This document shows, piece after piece, positions 24,155 through 32,998 of a stretch of 64,000 nt of DNA (position 1 is the stretch's first letter; every line of letters begins with the position of its first letter). The stretch covers positions 1-64,000 of the forward strand of contig NZ_JAOVZW010000013.1 in the NCBI RefSeq assembly GCF_026460885.1, read 5' to 3'. The position numbers and the translations under genes were made by a program. The notes under the pieces are model-generated. The model worked only from the letters and a program-made list of their open reading frames with translations. It did not search any database and was not told the DNA's origin. The stretch is from Chryseobacterium formosum. GTDB taxonomy: Bacteria > Bacteroidota > Bacteroidia > Flavobacteriales > Weeksellaceae.

Positions 24155-27013
24155 ATGAATACAGAACAGTTTGTGAACCGTCACATTTCCTTAAATGAAG
24201 CCGATAAACAGGCGATGTTGGAAAGAGTTGGCGTTTCAAGTATTGAGGAGTTGATTTCTCAAACCATTCCTGATTCCATCCGTTTAGCGAAAGATTTAGA
24301 CATTTCAGAACCACTTTCAGAATACGAAATGATTCGTCATTCAAAGGAATTGGCTTCCAAAAATGCTGATTTTACCAATTATATCGGTTTCGGATATCAC
24401 AACACGCTTTTACCTGCGGCAATCAAAAGAAATATTTTTGAAAACCCAAGCTGGTACACTGCTTACACGCCTTACCAAGCTGAAATTGCACAAGGAAGAT
24501 TAGAGGCTTTGTTGAATTATCAGACCGTAATTTGCGATTTGACAGGTTTTGCTTTGGCAAATGCCTCTTTGTTGGATGAATCTACAGCGGCAGCAGAAGC
24601 AATGCACATGTTCTTCAACAACAGAACGAAAGATCAGAAGAAAGCAGGAGCCAATAAATTCTTTATTTCAGATCTTGTTTTACCTCAAACTGTTTCGGTT
24701 TTAAAAACTAAAGCAGAAGGTTTAGAAATCGAAATCGTACAGGGAGATCACAAAACTCATCAGTTTGATGCTTCTTACTATGGTGTTTTATTGCAGTATC
24801 CAGGTAAAAACGGAATCGTTTTAGACTATACAGAAGATATCGTAGAATATAAAAAATTAGATCTACAGGTTGTTTTAGCTTGTGATCCGATGGCTTTGGT
24901 TAAATTGAAATCTCCTGCTTCTATGGGCGCTGATTGTGCAGTAGGAACTTCACAGAGATTTGGTGTACCAATGGGTTACGGTGGTCCTCACGCAGCATTT
25001 TTCTCTTGTAGAGAAGAGTACAAAAGAGATATTCCGGGAAGAATTATCGGGGTCTCTCAGGATGCTTACGGAAAACGTGCCTTGAGAATGGCTTTGCAAA
25101 CTAGAGAGCAGCATATTAAGAGAGAAAGAGCGACGTCAAATATTTGTACAGCTCAGGTTCTTTTGGCAGTAATGGCAGGAATGTATGCTGTTTACCACGG
25201 TCCGAAAGGTTTAAATTTCATTGCTGATCAGATTCACTTTAAGGCTAATGCTCTTAAAAACGGATTGATTACTTTAGGTTATGATGTAGCTCAGGAGCCA
25301 ATCTTCGATACCGTAAAAGTTTTCATGAGCGAGGAAGATAAGACAAGACTTCAGAGAATGATGAAAGATCACAAGATCAATCTGAATTATTTCACAGAAG
25401 GTGTTGTAAGTATCGCCATTAACGAAAGTTCGACCATTGAGAAGCTTGACGTTTTGATGACTTCATTTGGATATTTCAAAGACAAGCAGGTTTCAAAATT
25501 AGAATTAAAAGAAGGATACAGTATTCCGGATGATTTATTGAGAAAAGACGAAATCTTGACGGAAGAAGTATTCAATAAATATCATACTGAAACAGAATTG
25601 ATGCGTTACATCAAGCGTTTGGAGAGAAAAGATCTTTCTTTAACACACTCAATGATTTCTTTGGGATCTTGTACGATGAAACTGAACGCAGCGACTCAAA
25701 TGTTACCTCTTTCTTGGGGTGAGTGGGGAAGTGTGCATCCATTTGTACCGGTAGAGCAGGCAAAAGGGTATCAGGAAATGATTCGTGAGCTTGAAAAAGA
25801 TTTATCTGAAATCACTGGTTTTGCAGGAACTTCTCTTCAACCAAACTCAGGAGCTCAGGGAGAATATGCAGGTTTGATGGTGATTAGAGAATATCACAAA
25901 TCAAGAGGTGAAGATCATAGAAATGTGGTGTTGATTCCTCAGTCTGCACACGGAACAAACCCGGCTTCTGCAGCAATGGCAGGAATGAAAATCGTTGTTG
26001 TTAAAAACTTAGAGAGTGGAGAAATTGACTTCGAAGATTTGAAAGCTAAAACAGAGCAACATTCTTCAAACCTTTCTTGTGTGATGATCACATATCCGTC
26101 AACTTACGGATTCTTCGACGCAAACATTATCGAAATCACCAACTTGATTCACGAACATGGCGGACAAGTTTATATGGACGGTGCTAACATGAACGCTCAG
26201 GTAGGATTTACAAGTCCGGGAAATATTGGTGCAGACGTTTGTCACTTAAATCTTCACAAAACTTTCGCAATTCCTCACGGAGGCGGAGGTCCTGGAGTTG
26301 GCCCAATCTGCGTGGCTAAACATTTGGTTCCTTTCTTACCATCAAATGCCAATATCAAAGTCGGAACTAAAGATTCTATTGAAGGTATTTCTGCTGCGCC
26401 TTACGGTTCAGGTTTGATTCTGAATATTTCTTATTCTTACATTAAAATGTTAGGAACTTATGGATTGAAGAAAGCAACTGAGCATGCAATTTTAAATGCT
26501 AACTATTTAAAAGAAATTTTAGCTGAACATTTCCCGATTTTATATTCAAACGAAAACGGAAAAGTAGCTCACGAGTGTATCGTAGATTTCAGACAGTTTA
26601 AAAGTTTAGGAATTGAGGTAGCTGATGTTGCAAAAAGATTGATGGATTATGGTTTCCATGCTCCAACAGTATCTTTCCCGGTTGCAGGAACATTGATGAT
26701 CGAGCCTACAGAATCTGAAAGCAAATCTGAAATCGACCGTTTTGCAGAAGCTTTAATTGCCATCAAGCAAGAGATTGACGAGATTGCAAATGGAGAAGCT
26801 GACCAAGCAAACAACGTGTTGAAAAACGCTCCTCACACTGAGCAAATCGTTATTTCTGATTCTTGGGATAAACCTTACAGCAGAGAAAAAGCAGCATATC
26901 CATTAGATTGGGTAAGAGAGCACAAATTCTTCGCTTCTGTATCAAGAGTTGATGAAGCTTATGGAGACAGAAACTTAGTTTGTACTTGTGAGCCGATTGA
27001 AGCTTATATGTAA
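24155..27013 (+). CDS. gcvP: Glycine dehydrogenase (decarboxylating), P-protein
   Basis: A 952-residue fused P-protein of the glycine cleavage system. It decarboxylates glycine with PLP and passes the aminomethyl group to lipoyl-GcvH. The C-terminal half has the PLP lysine K702 in NLHKTFAIPHGGGGPG. The N-terminal half shows YTPYQAEIAQGRLEALLNYQ and EHIKRERATSNICTAQ-type motifs. This is the full-length single-chain form, as in E. coli. GcvT and GcvH are not next to it, as is usual in this phylum. LipB at 30841 supplies the lipoyl cofactor of GcvH, and threonine dehydrogenase at 57146 feeds glycine. I see no glycine riboswitch upstream. Confidence 0.97.
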   Translation: MNTEQFVNRHISLNEADKQAMLERVGVSSIEELISQTIPDSIRLAKDLDISEPLSEYEMIRHSKELASKNADFTNYIGFGYHNTLLPAAIKRNIFENPSWYTAYTPYQAEIAQGRLEALLNYQTVICDLTGFALANASLLDESTAAAEAMHMFFNNRTKDQKKAGANKFFISDLVLPQTVSVLKTKAEGLEIEIVQGDHKTHQFDASYYGVLLQYPGKNGIVLDYTEDIVEYKKLDLQVVLACDPMALVKLKSPASMGADCAVGTSQRFGVPMGYGGPHAAFFSCREEYKRDIPGRIIGVSQDAYGKRALRMALQTREQHIKRERATSNICTAQVLLAVMAGMYAVYHGPKGLNFIADQIHFKANALKNGLITLGYDVAQEPIFDTVKVFMSEEDKTRLQRMMKDHKINLNYFTEGVVSIAINESSTIEKLDVLMTSFGYFKDKQVSKLELKEGYSIPDDLLRKDEILTEEVFNKYHTETELMRYIKRLERKDLSLTHSMISLGSCTMKLNAATQMLPLSWGEWGSVHPFVPVEQAKGYQEMIRELEKDLSEITGFAGTSLQPNSGAQGEYAGLMVIREYHKSRGEDHRNVVLIPQSAHGTNPASAAMAGMKIVVVKNLESGEIDFEDLKAKTEQHSSNLSCVMITYPSTYGFFDANIIEITNLIHEHGGQVYMDGANMNAQVGFTSPGNIGADVCHLNLHKTFAIPHGGGGPGVGPICVAKHLVPFLPSNANIKVGTKDSIEGISAAPYGSGLILNISYSYIKMLGTYGLKKATEHAILNANYLKEILAEHFPILYSNENGKVAHECIVDFRQFKSLGIEVADVAKRLMDYGFHAPTVSFPVAGTLMIEPTESESKSEIDRFAEALIAIKQEIDEIANGEADQANNVLKNAPHTEQIVISDSWDKPYSREKAAYPLDWVREHKFFASVSRVDEAYGDRNLVCTCEPIEAYM

Positions 27014-27033
27014 TTGAGTTTTTTAGATATAGA

Positions 27034-27066
27034 AAATCCCTTTCAGTGATGAGAGGGATTTTTTTG
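27034..27066 (+). terminator. Terminator of gcvP
   Basis: AAATCCCTTTC pairs with GAGAGGGATTT around a 6-base loop, followed by a run of T. Confidence 0.8.
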
Positions 27067-27208
27067 TTTTGATTGAAAGCTGGAAGATTTTGCCGATTGT
27101 TTTTTTTCAATATTAACTTTCAATCGAAGAATTAAAGTTGAATCTTATAATCGTCTAATCGAAGCCGTTTATTGCAACTTTTTAACGATTACATGGTTGT
27201 AAACTGTT

Positions 27209-27940
27209 TTAGTTTATCACGGAATTTATTGGACTATCTTTTTTTATCACTGACTTTATTTCTTGCCAACTAAAAAAATATAATTCATTTGGTCGGCAGT
27301 CCATATCCCCATGTGAAAACAATTGGTTGTCATAAATGAAATTAACTCCATTTTCTGTTATTCTAAAATCAAGAAGCATTGTTTCAATTTTATAATTTTG
27401 TAAATCTTCTTTATACATTTCATTCCAATTTCCTTTATTTTTTAATTTTGTAATAGACTGTGTTATTCTTTTTTGAAATTCAATTTTCACTTTTTTATCG
27501 ATCAAATTGTGCAGATTTTCTGTAAATGCTTGTTGCATTAATATTAATTCTCCTGTGGAAACATTAATATTATATTGCTTTGTTTCATTTTCTGTACCTT
27601 TTACATACCAAAAGCTATTTATATCAAAAGTGAATAACTCATTATTATTAAAAATAACATTATAGCTTAAAAATTCTAAATAGCTATAAGGTTCTGTTTT
27701 AGCATCAGATTGTTCCTTTAGTAATGCATCTTTAATAGAATTTAGTGTAACATTTATTCCTAAATACGTTTTAAGTATTAGGTTATTTAGTTTATTCGCT
27801 TTTTCTTTTAGTTTTGCATCATCCATAATTACTAATGGATAAATCAAATCTTGACTTACTTTAACTTCCTTGATATACATTTTTTGGCTAAAGCAATTAG
27901 TTGAAATTAGTATAAAGATTAGAATCACATATTTTTTCAT
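27209..27940 (-). CDS. Secreted protein, weakly DUF3298-like
   Basis: A 243-residue protein with signal peptide MKKYVILIFILISTNCFSQ (a Cys precedes the cleavage site but no clean lipobox). The mature part carries a YNVIFNNNELFTFDINSFWYVKG segment and ends FFSWQEIKSVI. The layout resembles the C-terminal beta domain of DUF3298/RsiV proteins; compare the clearer member at 53676. It lies 11 bases downstream of a broken gene on the same strand and may once have been co-transcribed with it. Function unknown. The low GC and small-gene surroundings suggest an accessory region. Confidence 0.6.
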   Translation of the reverse strand: MKKYVILIFILISTNCFSQKMYIKEVKVSQDLIYPLVIMDDAKLKEKANKLNNLILKTYLGINVTLNSIKDALLKEQSDAKTEPYSYLEFLSYNVIFNNNELFTFDINSFWYVKGTENETKQYNINVSTGELILMQQAFTENLHNLIDKKVKIEFQKRITQSITKLKNKGNWNEMYKEDLQNYKIETMLLDFRITENGVNFIYDNQLFSHGDMDCRPNELYFFSWQEIKSVIKKDSPINSVIN

Positions 27941-27951
27941 ATTTTAGTTTT

Positions 27952-28329
27952 TTAACAAGCACCCCAGTCACCTGTTGTGTCTCTTACAGTTAAATGTATT
28001 CCAATTTCATTGATCCTGTCACCAACTTTTGCTGTTAAACATCCTTTAAAAGTTGCTTCAAATGCAGGTGTCGCAGCTACTGGACTTGCGAAAATTGAAG
28101 TTAGAGCAGAAGCCCCTAAAGCTGCAACTATGCAAGTTTGAACATCACTCCAAAGTGTATCTAAAATATCATCAGGTCCACATAGCTCAGCATAAGCTGT
28201 ATAAATTGTATCTCGACAATATAATGTAAAACTTGGTGTGCCAAGCTAACCATCATTAGTCCATACTCCTTTTGTTTGACGAATTCCTTTTGTCCAGCCT
28301 AAACTGTGTTCTTTACAAATTTGTGCCAT
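27952..28329 (-). pseudogene. Small Cys-containing ORF broken by an in-frame amber codon
   Basis: The minus frame from the ATG at 28329 reads MAQICKEHSLGWTKGIRQ and nine more residues, then TAG at 28248-28246 (codon 28). It stays open for another 97 codons to TAA at 27952. The second part has LYCRDTIYTAYAELCGPDD, a hydrophobic AALGASALTSIFASP segment and ends TTGDWGAC. Cysteines occur on both sides of the stop, and codon usage does not change. A single substitution would restore a 125-residue protein. I do not recognise the family. It could be a decayed gene or a sequencing error; suppression is less likely. Confidence 0.55.
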
Positions 28330-28527
28330 TGTTATATAAATTTAATTGTACCTACTTTGTAATACGGTGTTCGGCTTTTCCGTTAAATTATCTACCCAAA
28401 GTTGTGGAATTATTAGAGTATAAATCAATTACCCTTTTGTGTAATATTTAAAAGTTCAGTATCGAAAAAAATGCAGAAAACATTAAAATGTTTGAGATAG
28501 ATTTTTTTGTTATTTTTTGGAATGAGA

Positions 28528-28551
28528 AAACCTCGCTGTAAGGCGAGGTTT
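28528..28551. terminator. GC-rich hairpin downstream of the ankyrin gene
   Basis: AAACCTCGC and GCGAGGTTT form a 9-bp stem with a 6-base loop, 37 bases past the end of the ankyrin gene. The U tail on the minus strand is short. Confidence 0.5.
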
Positions 28552-28587
28552 AGATCTTATATTTAAATCGGGTATAAGTTAAAATTG

Positions 28588-29301
28588 TTACTGCAATAAT
28601 TTAATAATTTCAGTATGGTTTTTCTCTTTTGCAATATCCAAAGCTGTTTTGCCACTGTTATTTTTTATTGTTAAATCTGGTTTGTACTGAAGAAGAAATT
28701 TAACCGTTGCTAAATCGCCATTTTGAACACAATACATTAAAGGCGTGTCATTGTCTTTATCAACATTGTTGATGTTTGCTCCTCTGCTAATGAGATATTC
28801 TGAGATGTTGATATAGCCTTTCCCAATTGAAGAAGCGAAAGGAGTTGCTTTGTCATTAGCTTTTACATCGACTTCAGCTTTATGCTCAACTAAGAGTTTT
28901 ACAATATCTATTTTATTATTTCTTACGGCAAATCGTAGAGCTGTCCAACCATTTACATCTTTGTAATTAGGATTTGCATTATTCTTCAAAAGTATTTCAA
29001 CGACTTTTGTAAACCCTTCTTGAGAGGCTTTATTTAGAGGGCTTGCTGTTGTTTTCAGAGGTTTATTGATATCTGCTCCTTTTGAAATTAATAGTTCAAC
29101 AAGTTTTACATTTCCCGTTCCTGCTGCAGCATAGAGTGGTGTGATTTGATATTCTTTTGATAATTGATTCACATCTTCTTTTTCCAATAGTTTGCCCACT
29201 TTTTCAATATCTTCATCGGAAATTGCTTTAAATATTTTTTGTGAATAAGCAGAACTAAATGTAAATAGGGCGAAAGCTATAAGAAGACTTTTTGTTTTCA
29301 T
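28588..29301 (-). CDS. Secreted ankyrin-repeat protein
   Basis: A 237-residue protein with signal peptide MKTKSLLIAFALFTFSSAYSQ followed by six ankyrin repeats of about 33 residues. Clear units begin YQITPLYAAAGTGNVKLVELL, then KTTASPLNKASQEGFTKVVEIL, NGWTALRFAVRNNKIDIVKLL and DNDTPLMYCVQNGDLATVKFL. Such periplasmic ankyrin proteins bind partner proteins; in other bacteria some guard catalase or toxins. No partner is evident here. The gene is 61 bases downstream of a frameshifted thioredoxin gene on the same strand. Confidence 0.85.
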   Translation of the reverse strand: MKTKSLLIAFALFTFSSAYSQKIFKAISDEDIEKVGKLLEKEDVNQLSKEYQITPLYAAAGTGNVKLVELLISKGADINKPLKTTASPLNKASQEGFTKVVEILLKNNANPNYKDVNGWTALRFAVRNNKIDIVKLLVEHKAEVDVKANDKATPFASSIGKGYINISEYLISRGANINNVDKDNDTPLMYCVQNGDLATVKFLLQYKPDLTIKNNSGKTALDIAKEKNHTEIIKLLQ

Positions 29302-29362
29302 AGGGTTAGTTTTTTGTACTTTAATTATTACATGTATTTTTTATAACTAATTTGCGAAATTA

Positions 29363-30026
29363 TTATTTATTTAATGTTTTAAGCATTTCTTCTTCACTAT
29401 ATAATCCTGTTAAGCTTGACAATGTTTTCATATCATTATCAACCAAAACCGAATAAGGAATTGCTCCACTATATTTTAAAACTATTTTAAAATTTTCGCT
29501 CTCTTCCTTAGACATGATGAATTGCTTCCAGCTCATTTGCTCTTCATTTAGTGCTTTTCTCCAATCCGATTCTTTTTCGTCAATCGATATTGAGATTAAT
29601 TCAATATCGTCAATTTTATGTTCAGAAATAATTTTTTTTAAAATTGGAATCTCTTTCCTACATGATCCACACCAACTTGCCCAAAGAACAATGAGATGCT
29701 TTTTATATTTTTTATCGATGACTTCGGTTAATTCATTTTTTGAATTTTTTAATTTCAGCACTTTTCTATTATCAACTTTTTTTGAATCTCTGATGTAATT
29801 TTGAAGTCCAGCGAAATGAATTAGGGTATTTTTTTATTAAATTTTGAATTTCATCATACTGTGTATTACTTTTTCGGCTAAATAAATCATAGTTTGTGCT
29901 CTGTAGTGCTTTAGTCTGTTCTCCACCTTCAAACTTTATAATATCTGCACTTTTAATATTTTTAAGAACGTTTCGAGGCTTTACGATGGTCGGACAATAC
30001 AAGCATAAATTTTCAATTTTGCACAA
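29363..30026 (-). pseudogene. Frameshifted TlpA-type thioredoxin protein
   Basis: Two overlapping frames make one gene. The downstream frame (29363-29761 from its internal start) encodes the thioredoxin fold with WASWCGSC and IPYSVLVDN (the cis-Pro region). In that frame the coding sequence continues upstream without a start, reading FAGLQNYIRDSKKVDNRK. The upstream frame (29772-30026) reads QYDEIQNLIKKYPNSF and would join directly if one base near 29813 were removed. The joined protein resembles the C-terminal part of Bacteroidota TlpA/DUF4369 thiol-disulfide proteins, lacking a normal N-terminus. It begins close to an attC-like repeat, so the 5' part may have been lost by rearrangement. A sequencing error cannot be excluded. 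Confidence 0.6.
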
Positions 30027-30079
30027 AAATTCAATCGAAGAAATACCGTTGAACTTTGCGGTTTCGCCCCACTATTGAA

Positions 30080-30094
30080 AAGCCCTTGTTAGCG
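30080..30094. repeat. attC-like half site, left arm
   Basis: AAAGCCCTTGTTAGCG (30079/30080-30094) is nearly the reverse complement of the arm at 30684-30700. Together they frame the ORF at 30103-30624. The GTTAGCG/CGCTAAC ends and GGCTTT inner boxes resemble the R and L boxes of integron attC sites. Confidence 0.5.
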
Positions 30095-30102
30095 ATAGTT
30101 TT

Positions 30103-30624
30103 TTAATCAATTTTGATTTTATGTTCTTGCTCAAAATAACTCACCTTGTCCATAATATTTTTTGCTGTTTCGTCTTTAGAAAATTTTGTAATATTTACTA
30201 TTTCTTTAAGCAAGTTATAATAATTACCACCCATTGCCATTTGGTCATAGGCAAACTTTGTTGCAAATAAATATCTGTCAATCCAATCTTCTGTAAATTG
30301 GTCTATGATATCCTCATCATATTTTTTCACTTTAATTCGATAATCATAGCCTCCAATAAATTCAATTTCTGTCTCATTTATTGTGTCTATTGAAATTGTT
30401 TCGTCCAAAAAATATTCTTTAATCTTTAAGCATTCATTGTTCGCACTCTTAGAGTTTTCCATCCACAAAATCAATGATACATTGATGTAGTCATATTGAT
30501 TTTCTATAGTATTTCGTAAATTATATTTATCTGCTTGTCTAAAAAAGAGAAAAATGTTTTGTCCACCAATTACATTAACTGATTTTAAGTAGAATAATTT
30601 GTTGGAGTTATTTAAAATTTTCAT
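30103..30624 (-). CDS. Hypothetical protein within an inverted-repeat cassette
   Basis: A 173-residue cytoplasmic protein (MKILNNSNKLFYLKSVNVIGG..., no signal peptide). It is rich in Ile, Asn, Asp and Tyr. The first half looks beta-rich (YDYINVSLILWMENSK, ETEIEFIGGYDYRIKVKKYD) and the second half helical (WIDRYLFATKFAYDQM, NYYNLLKEIVNITKFSKDE). I do not recognise the family. It is notable for its flanks: near-identical 16-17 bp inverted repeats at 30080-30094 and 30684-30700 enclose just this gene. That suggests it was acquired as a cassette. Confidence 0.65.
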   Translation of the reverse strand: MKILNNSNKLFYLKSVNVIGGQNIFLFFRQADKYNLRNTIENQYDYINVSLILWMENSKSANNECLKIKEYFLDETISIDTINETEIEFIGGYDYRIKVKKYDEDIIDQFTEDWIDRYLFATKFAYDQMAMGGNYYNLLKEIVNITKFSKDETAKNIMDKVSYFEQEHKIKID

Positions 30625-30683
30625 TTAGTTTAAGTTCAATAAATGATTTGTCTTCTTTTAGCAGTTGGTTATTTGTAAATTAC

Positions 30684-30700
30684 CGCTAACATTTGGCTTT
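30684..30700. repeat. attC-like half site, right arm
   Basis: CGCTAACATTTGGCTTT is the partner of the arm at 30080-30094, differing at only a few central bases. See the cassette finding. Confidence 0.5.
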
Positions 30701-30840
30701 ACGCATTGCTTCAATCCAAATTATAATTTTCTTAAAAGTAAATAAATATAGAATCAAATCCAATTTTATTTCCAATCACAATGATAAAAAAAATCTGCTT
30801 CCAAAAGAAACAGATTTCATATCATTAAAAAATATTTTTA

Positions 30841-31572
30841 TTAAGCTTTAACCACCAATTCTGCATCAAAAATATCCACAAAATGCTTTCTGATTTTAGC
30901 TTTGATGTCCTCCATTTCTTCGGGAGTCAAATCTCTTTCAAGTTCTCTTTTTAAAGAAGTCACCTGTTTATCTTTAATACCACAAGGAATGATGTATTCA
31001 AAATAACGCATATCGGTATTGATGTTTAAGGCAAAACCGTGAAGAGTTACCCAACGTGAAGCTTTTACACCCATTGCGCAGATTTTCCTGGCATAAGGTT
31101 TTCCTACATCTAGCCAAACTCCAGTTTCTCCAGGAGAACGTTCTCCTTTTAAGCCGTAATCTGCAATCGTTCTGATGATAACTTCTTCCAGATTTCTCAT
31201 GTATTTGTGAATGTCTGTGAAGAAATTTTCAAGGTCTAAAACAGGATAACCCACAATTTGTCCATAACCGTGATAGGTAATGTCACCACCACGATTCACT
31301 TTTACAAAAGTAGCGTCGATTTCTTTTAATTTATCAATTCCAGCCAACATATTTTCTTCATGTCCGCTTTTTCCCAATGTGTAAACATGAGGATGCTCTA
31401 CTAAAAGAAAATGATTGGATGTTGTAATATGCTGTTCGGCAGGTAAATCTCTGTTTTTAATTTTGGTATCGATGATATCTTTCATCAGTTTTTCCTGATA
31501 ATCCCAAGCGGGTTGATATTCTTTAATACCTAAATCTTCAAACTCTACGACTTTATTCTGATGTGTATTCAT
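30841..31572 (-). CDS. lipB: Lipoyl(octanoyl) transferase
   Basis: A 243-residue cytoplasmic enzyme that moves octanoyl from acyl carrier protein to lipoyl domains (GcvH, 2-oxoacid dehydrogenase E2). Family motifs are RGGDITYHG (94-102), KICAMGVKASRW with catalytic K170, and YIIPCGI with catalytic C197. The length is typical. It is a single gene with its own promoter, downstream of no obvious partner; lipA is not in the window. It supports the glycine cleavage system whose P-protein is at 24155. Confidence 0.96.
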   Translation of the reverse strand: MNTHQNKVVEFEDLGIKEYQPAWDYQEKLMKDIIDTKIKNRDLPAEQHITTSNHFLLVEHPHVYTLGKSGHEENMLAGIDKLKEIDATFVKVNRGGDITYHGYGQIVGYPVLDLENFFTDIHKYMRNLEEVIIRTIADYGLKGERSPGETGVWLDVGKPYARKICAMGVKASRWVTLHGFALNINTDMRYFEYIIPCGIKDKQVTSLKRELERDLTPEEMEDIKAKIRKHFVDIFDAELVVKA

Positions 31573-31589
31573 TCTTTACTTTGATGATA

Positions 31590-31597
31590 CAAATTTA
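31590..31597 (-). promoter_or_regulatory. Putative -7 promoter element of lipB
   Basis: Minus-strand TAAATTTG lies 17 bases before the lipB ATG at 31572. Confidence 0.45.
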
Positions 31598-31660
31598 CTA
31601 AATTTTACCCTTTTATGGAATGGATGAAATCTATAGGTGGATTCTGATTTTCCAATGAAA

Positions 31661-32176
31661 TTATTTCATTCTAAATGATTCTAAAACCTGTTGGATTTTT
31701 GGAAGATGCTTTTCATAGCTTTTTTCAGAGGAACCAAAAAATATTTTATAGATTTTGGACTTATGAAAATAAAGTCTTTCAAGATTTTTAAATTCAGATT
31801 TATTATTTTCGATTAGAGTTGTTTTACCAAAACTAAAATCGATATACTTATTTCCGTTGAGCTCACCTTTTGTTTTGCTCAGAATTTTATACTCATCTTT
31901 TAATAAATTTTCTTTTATTTCAGAAAAATATTCAAGATCCATTTTTTTGTATTTGCTGACATCTTCAACAGATATTCTCAAGGATTCCACATAACCATTT
32001 TGTGGATTTTTTATAAAAAGCATAACCAATTTATCATAAGCATCTATTCTTGAAAAATAGTTACTGTCAAATTCCAAAGTAAAATCTTTGGTGATTACTT
32101 TTTCAAGGTCAGCTTGTTTCTTCTGAGAGAAGCAGACCGAGCAAAGTAAAAAACTAACAAGAAATAAGAGCTTCAT
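31661..32176 (-). CDS. Small secreted protein of unknown function after trpA
   Basis: A 171-residue protein with signal peptide MKLLFLVSFLLCSVCFSQ. The mature part (about 153 residues) is a mixed alpha/beta domain: DFTLEFDSNYFSRIDAYD, a strand with YVESLRISVEDVSKY, then LERLYFHKSKIYKIFFGSSE and a closing amphipathic helix (PKIQQVLESFRMK). The order resembles the DcrB/PsbP-like fold, but I would not assign it. It starts 27 bases after trpA in the same direction, so read-through from the trp operon is plausible, with no metabolic link apparent. Confidence 0.65.
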   Translation of the reverse strand: MKLLFLVSFLLCSVCFSQKKQADLEKVITKDFTLEFDSNYFSRIDAYDKLVMLFIKNPQNGYVESLRISVEDVSKYKKMDLEYFSEIKENLLKDEYKILSKTKGELNGNKYIDFSFGKTTLIENNKSEFKNLERLYFHKSKIYKIFFGSSEKSYEKHLPKIQQVLESFRMK

Positions 32177-32203
32177 AAATAATAATCTAAGTCTAATTTA
32201 TTA

Positions 32204-32935
32204 CTATTTTAAATTTTGAATGAAGTTTTTCGCATTTTCTTTCCAATTTTTCCTTTCCAAAAGAATTTTCACAAATGCCGTTCCGATGATTCCACCGTCT
32301 GCTTTTTCGGTAACGTTTTCAAAATCTTCTTTAGATTTAATTCCAAAACCTATCATTACCGGATTTTTTAATGGGAGAGAAGCTAATCTTGAAAGATATT
32401 CCTCGTTTTTTAATACAGAATTGTCATTTCCTGTTGTGGAAGATGAACTTACCGCATACAAAAATCCTGAACTTAAAGAATCGAGATATAAAATTCTTTC
32501 ATTTGAAGTTTCTGGAGTGACAAGAAATGTAAAGTTAAGGTTGTGTTGTTTTAAAATTTTCTGATAGTTTTTTTCAAATTCTATCGCAGGTAAATCCGGA
32601 ATTATTAATCCTGAAACTCCGCTTTCTGAACATTCTTTACAGAAATTTTCAAATCCGAAGCTTAAAACCGGATTAAAATAGCCCATCAAAATAATAGGAA
32701 TTCTGATTTCATCTTTTATTGATTTTAACTGAGAGAAAAGTTTTTCGATGGTCATTCCGTTACTCAAAGCCAGTTCGTGAGCTTGAGAAATAACCGGTCC
32801 GTCAGCAACTGGATCGGAATAAGGCATCCCGATTTCCATCATATCTGCTCCTGAATCCTGAATGAGTTTGATTATTTCTGTAGTGTCTTCTAGTTGAGGA
32901 ATTCCGGCTGTAAAGTATATATTAAGTTTTTTCAT
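32204..32935 (-). CDS. trpA: Tryptophan synthase alpha subunit
   Basis: A 243-residue TIM-barrel enzyme that cleaves indole-3-glycerol phosphate to indole and glyceraldehyde 3-phosphate. Indole is channelled to TrpB. The motif MEIGMPYSDPVADGP carries the catalytic pair E34 and D45 (Glu49 and Asp60 in the Salmonella numbering); GIKSKEDFENV and GGIIGTAFVK form the phosphate site. It is slightly short at the N-terminus compared with about 268 residues in enteric TrpA. Last trp gene of the operon, 63 bases after trpB. Confidence 0.97.
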   Translation of the reverse strand: MKKLNIYFTAGIPQLEDTTEIIKLIQDSGADMMEIGMPYSDPVADGPVISQAHELALSNGMTIEKLFSQLKSIKDEIRIPIILMGYFNPVLSFGFENFCKECSESGVSGLIIPDLPAIEFEKNYQKILKQHNLNFTFLVTPETSNERILYLDSLSSGFLYAVSSSSTTGNDNSVLKNEEYLSRLASLPLKNPVMIGFGIKSKEDFENVTEKADGGIIGTAFVKILLERKNWKENAKNFIQNLK

Positions 32936-32998
32936 TTTATTAGAAGTTAGAGATTAGATGTTAAAAGCTAGATTTTTATTGCGTTGAAATACAAATTT

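Noticed and set aside
29772..30026. Independent 84-residue gene
   Set aside because: Its end joins naturally to the thioredoxin frame downstream by a one-base shift, so I treat both as one broken gene.
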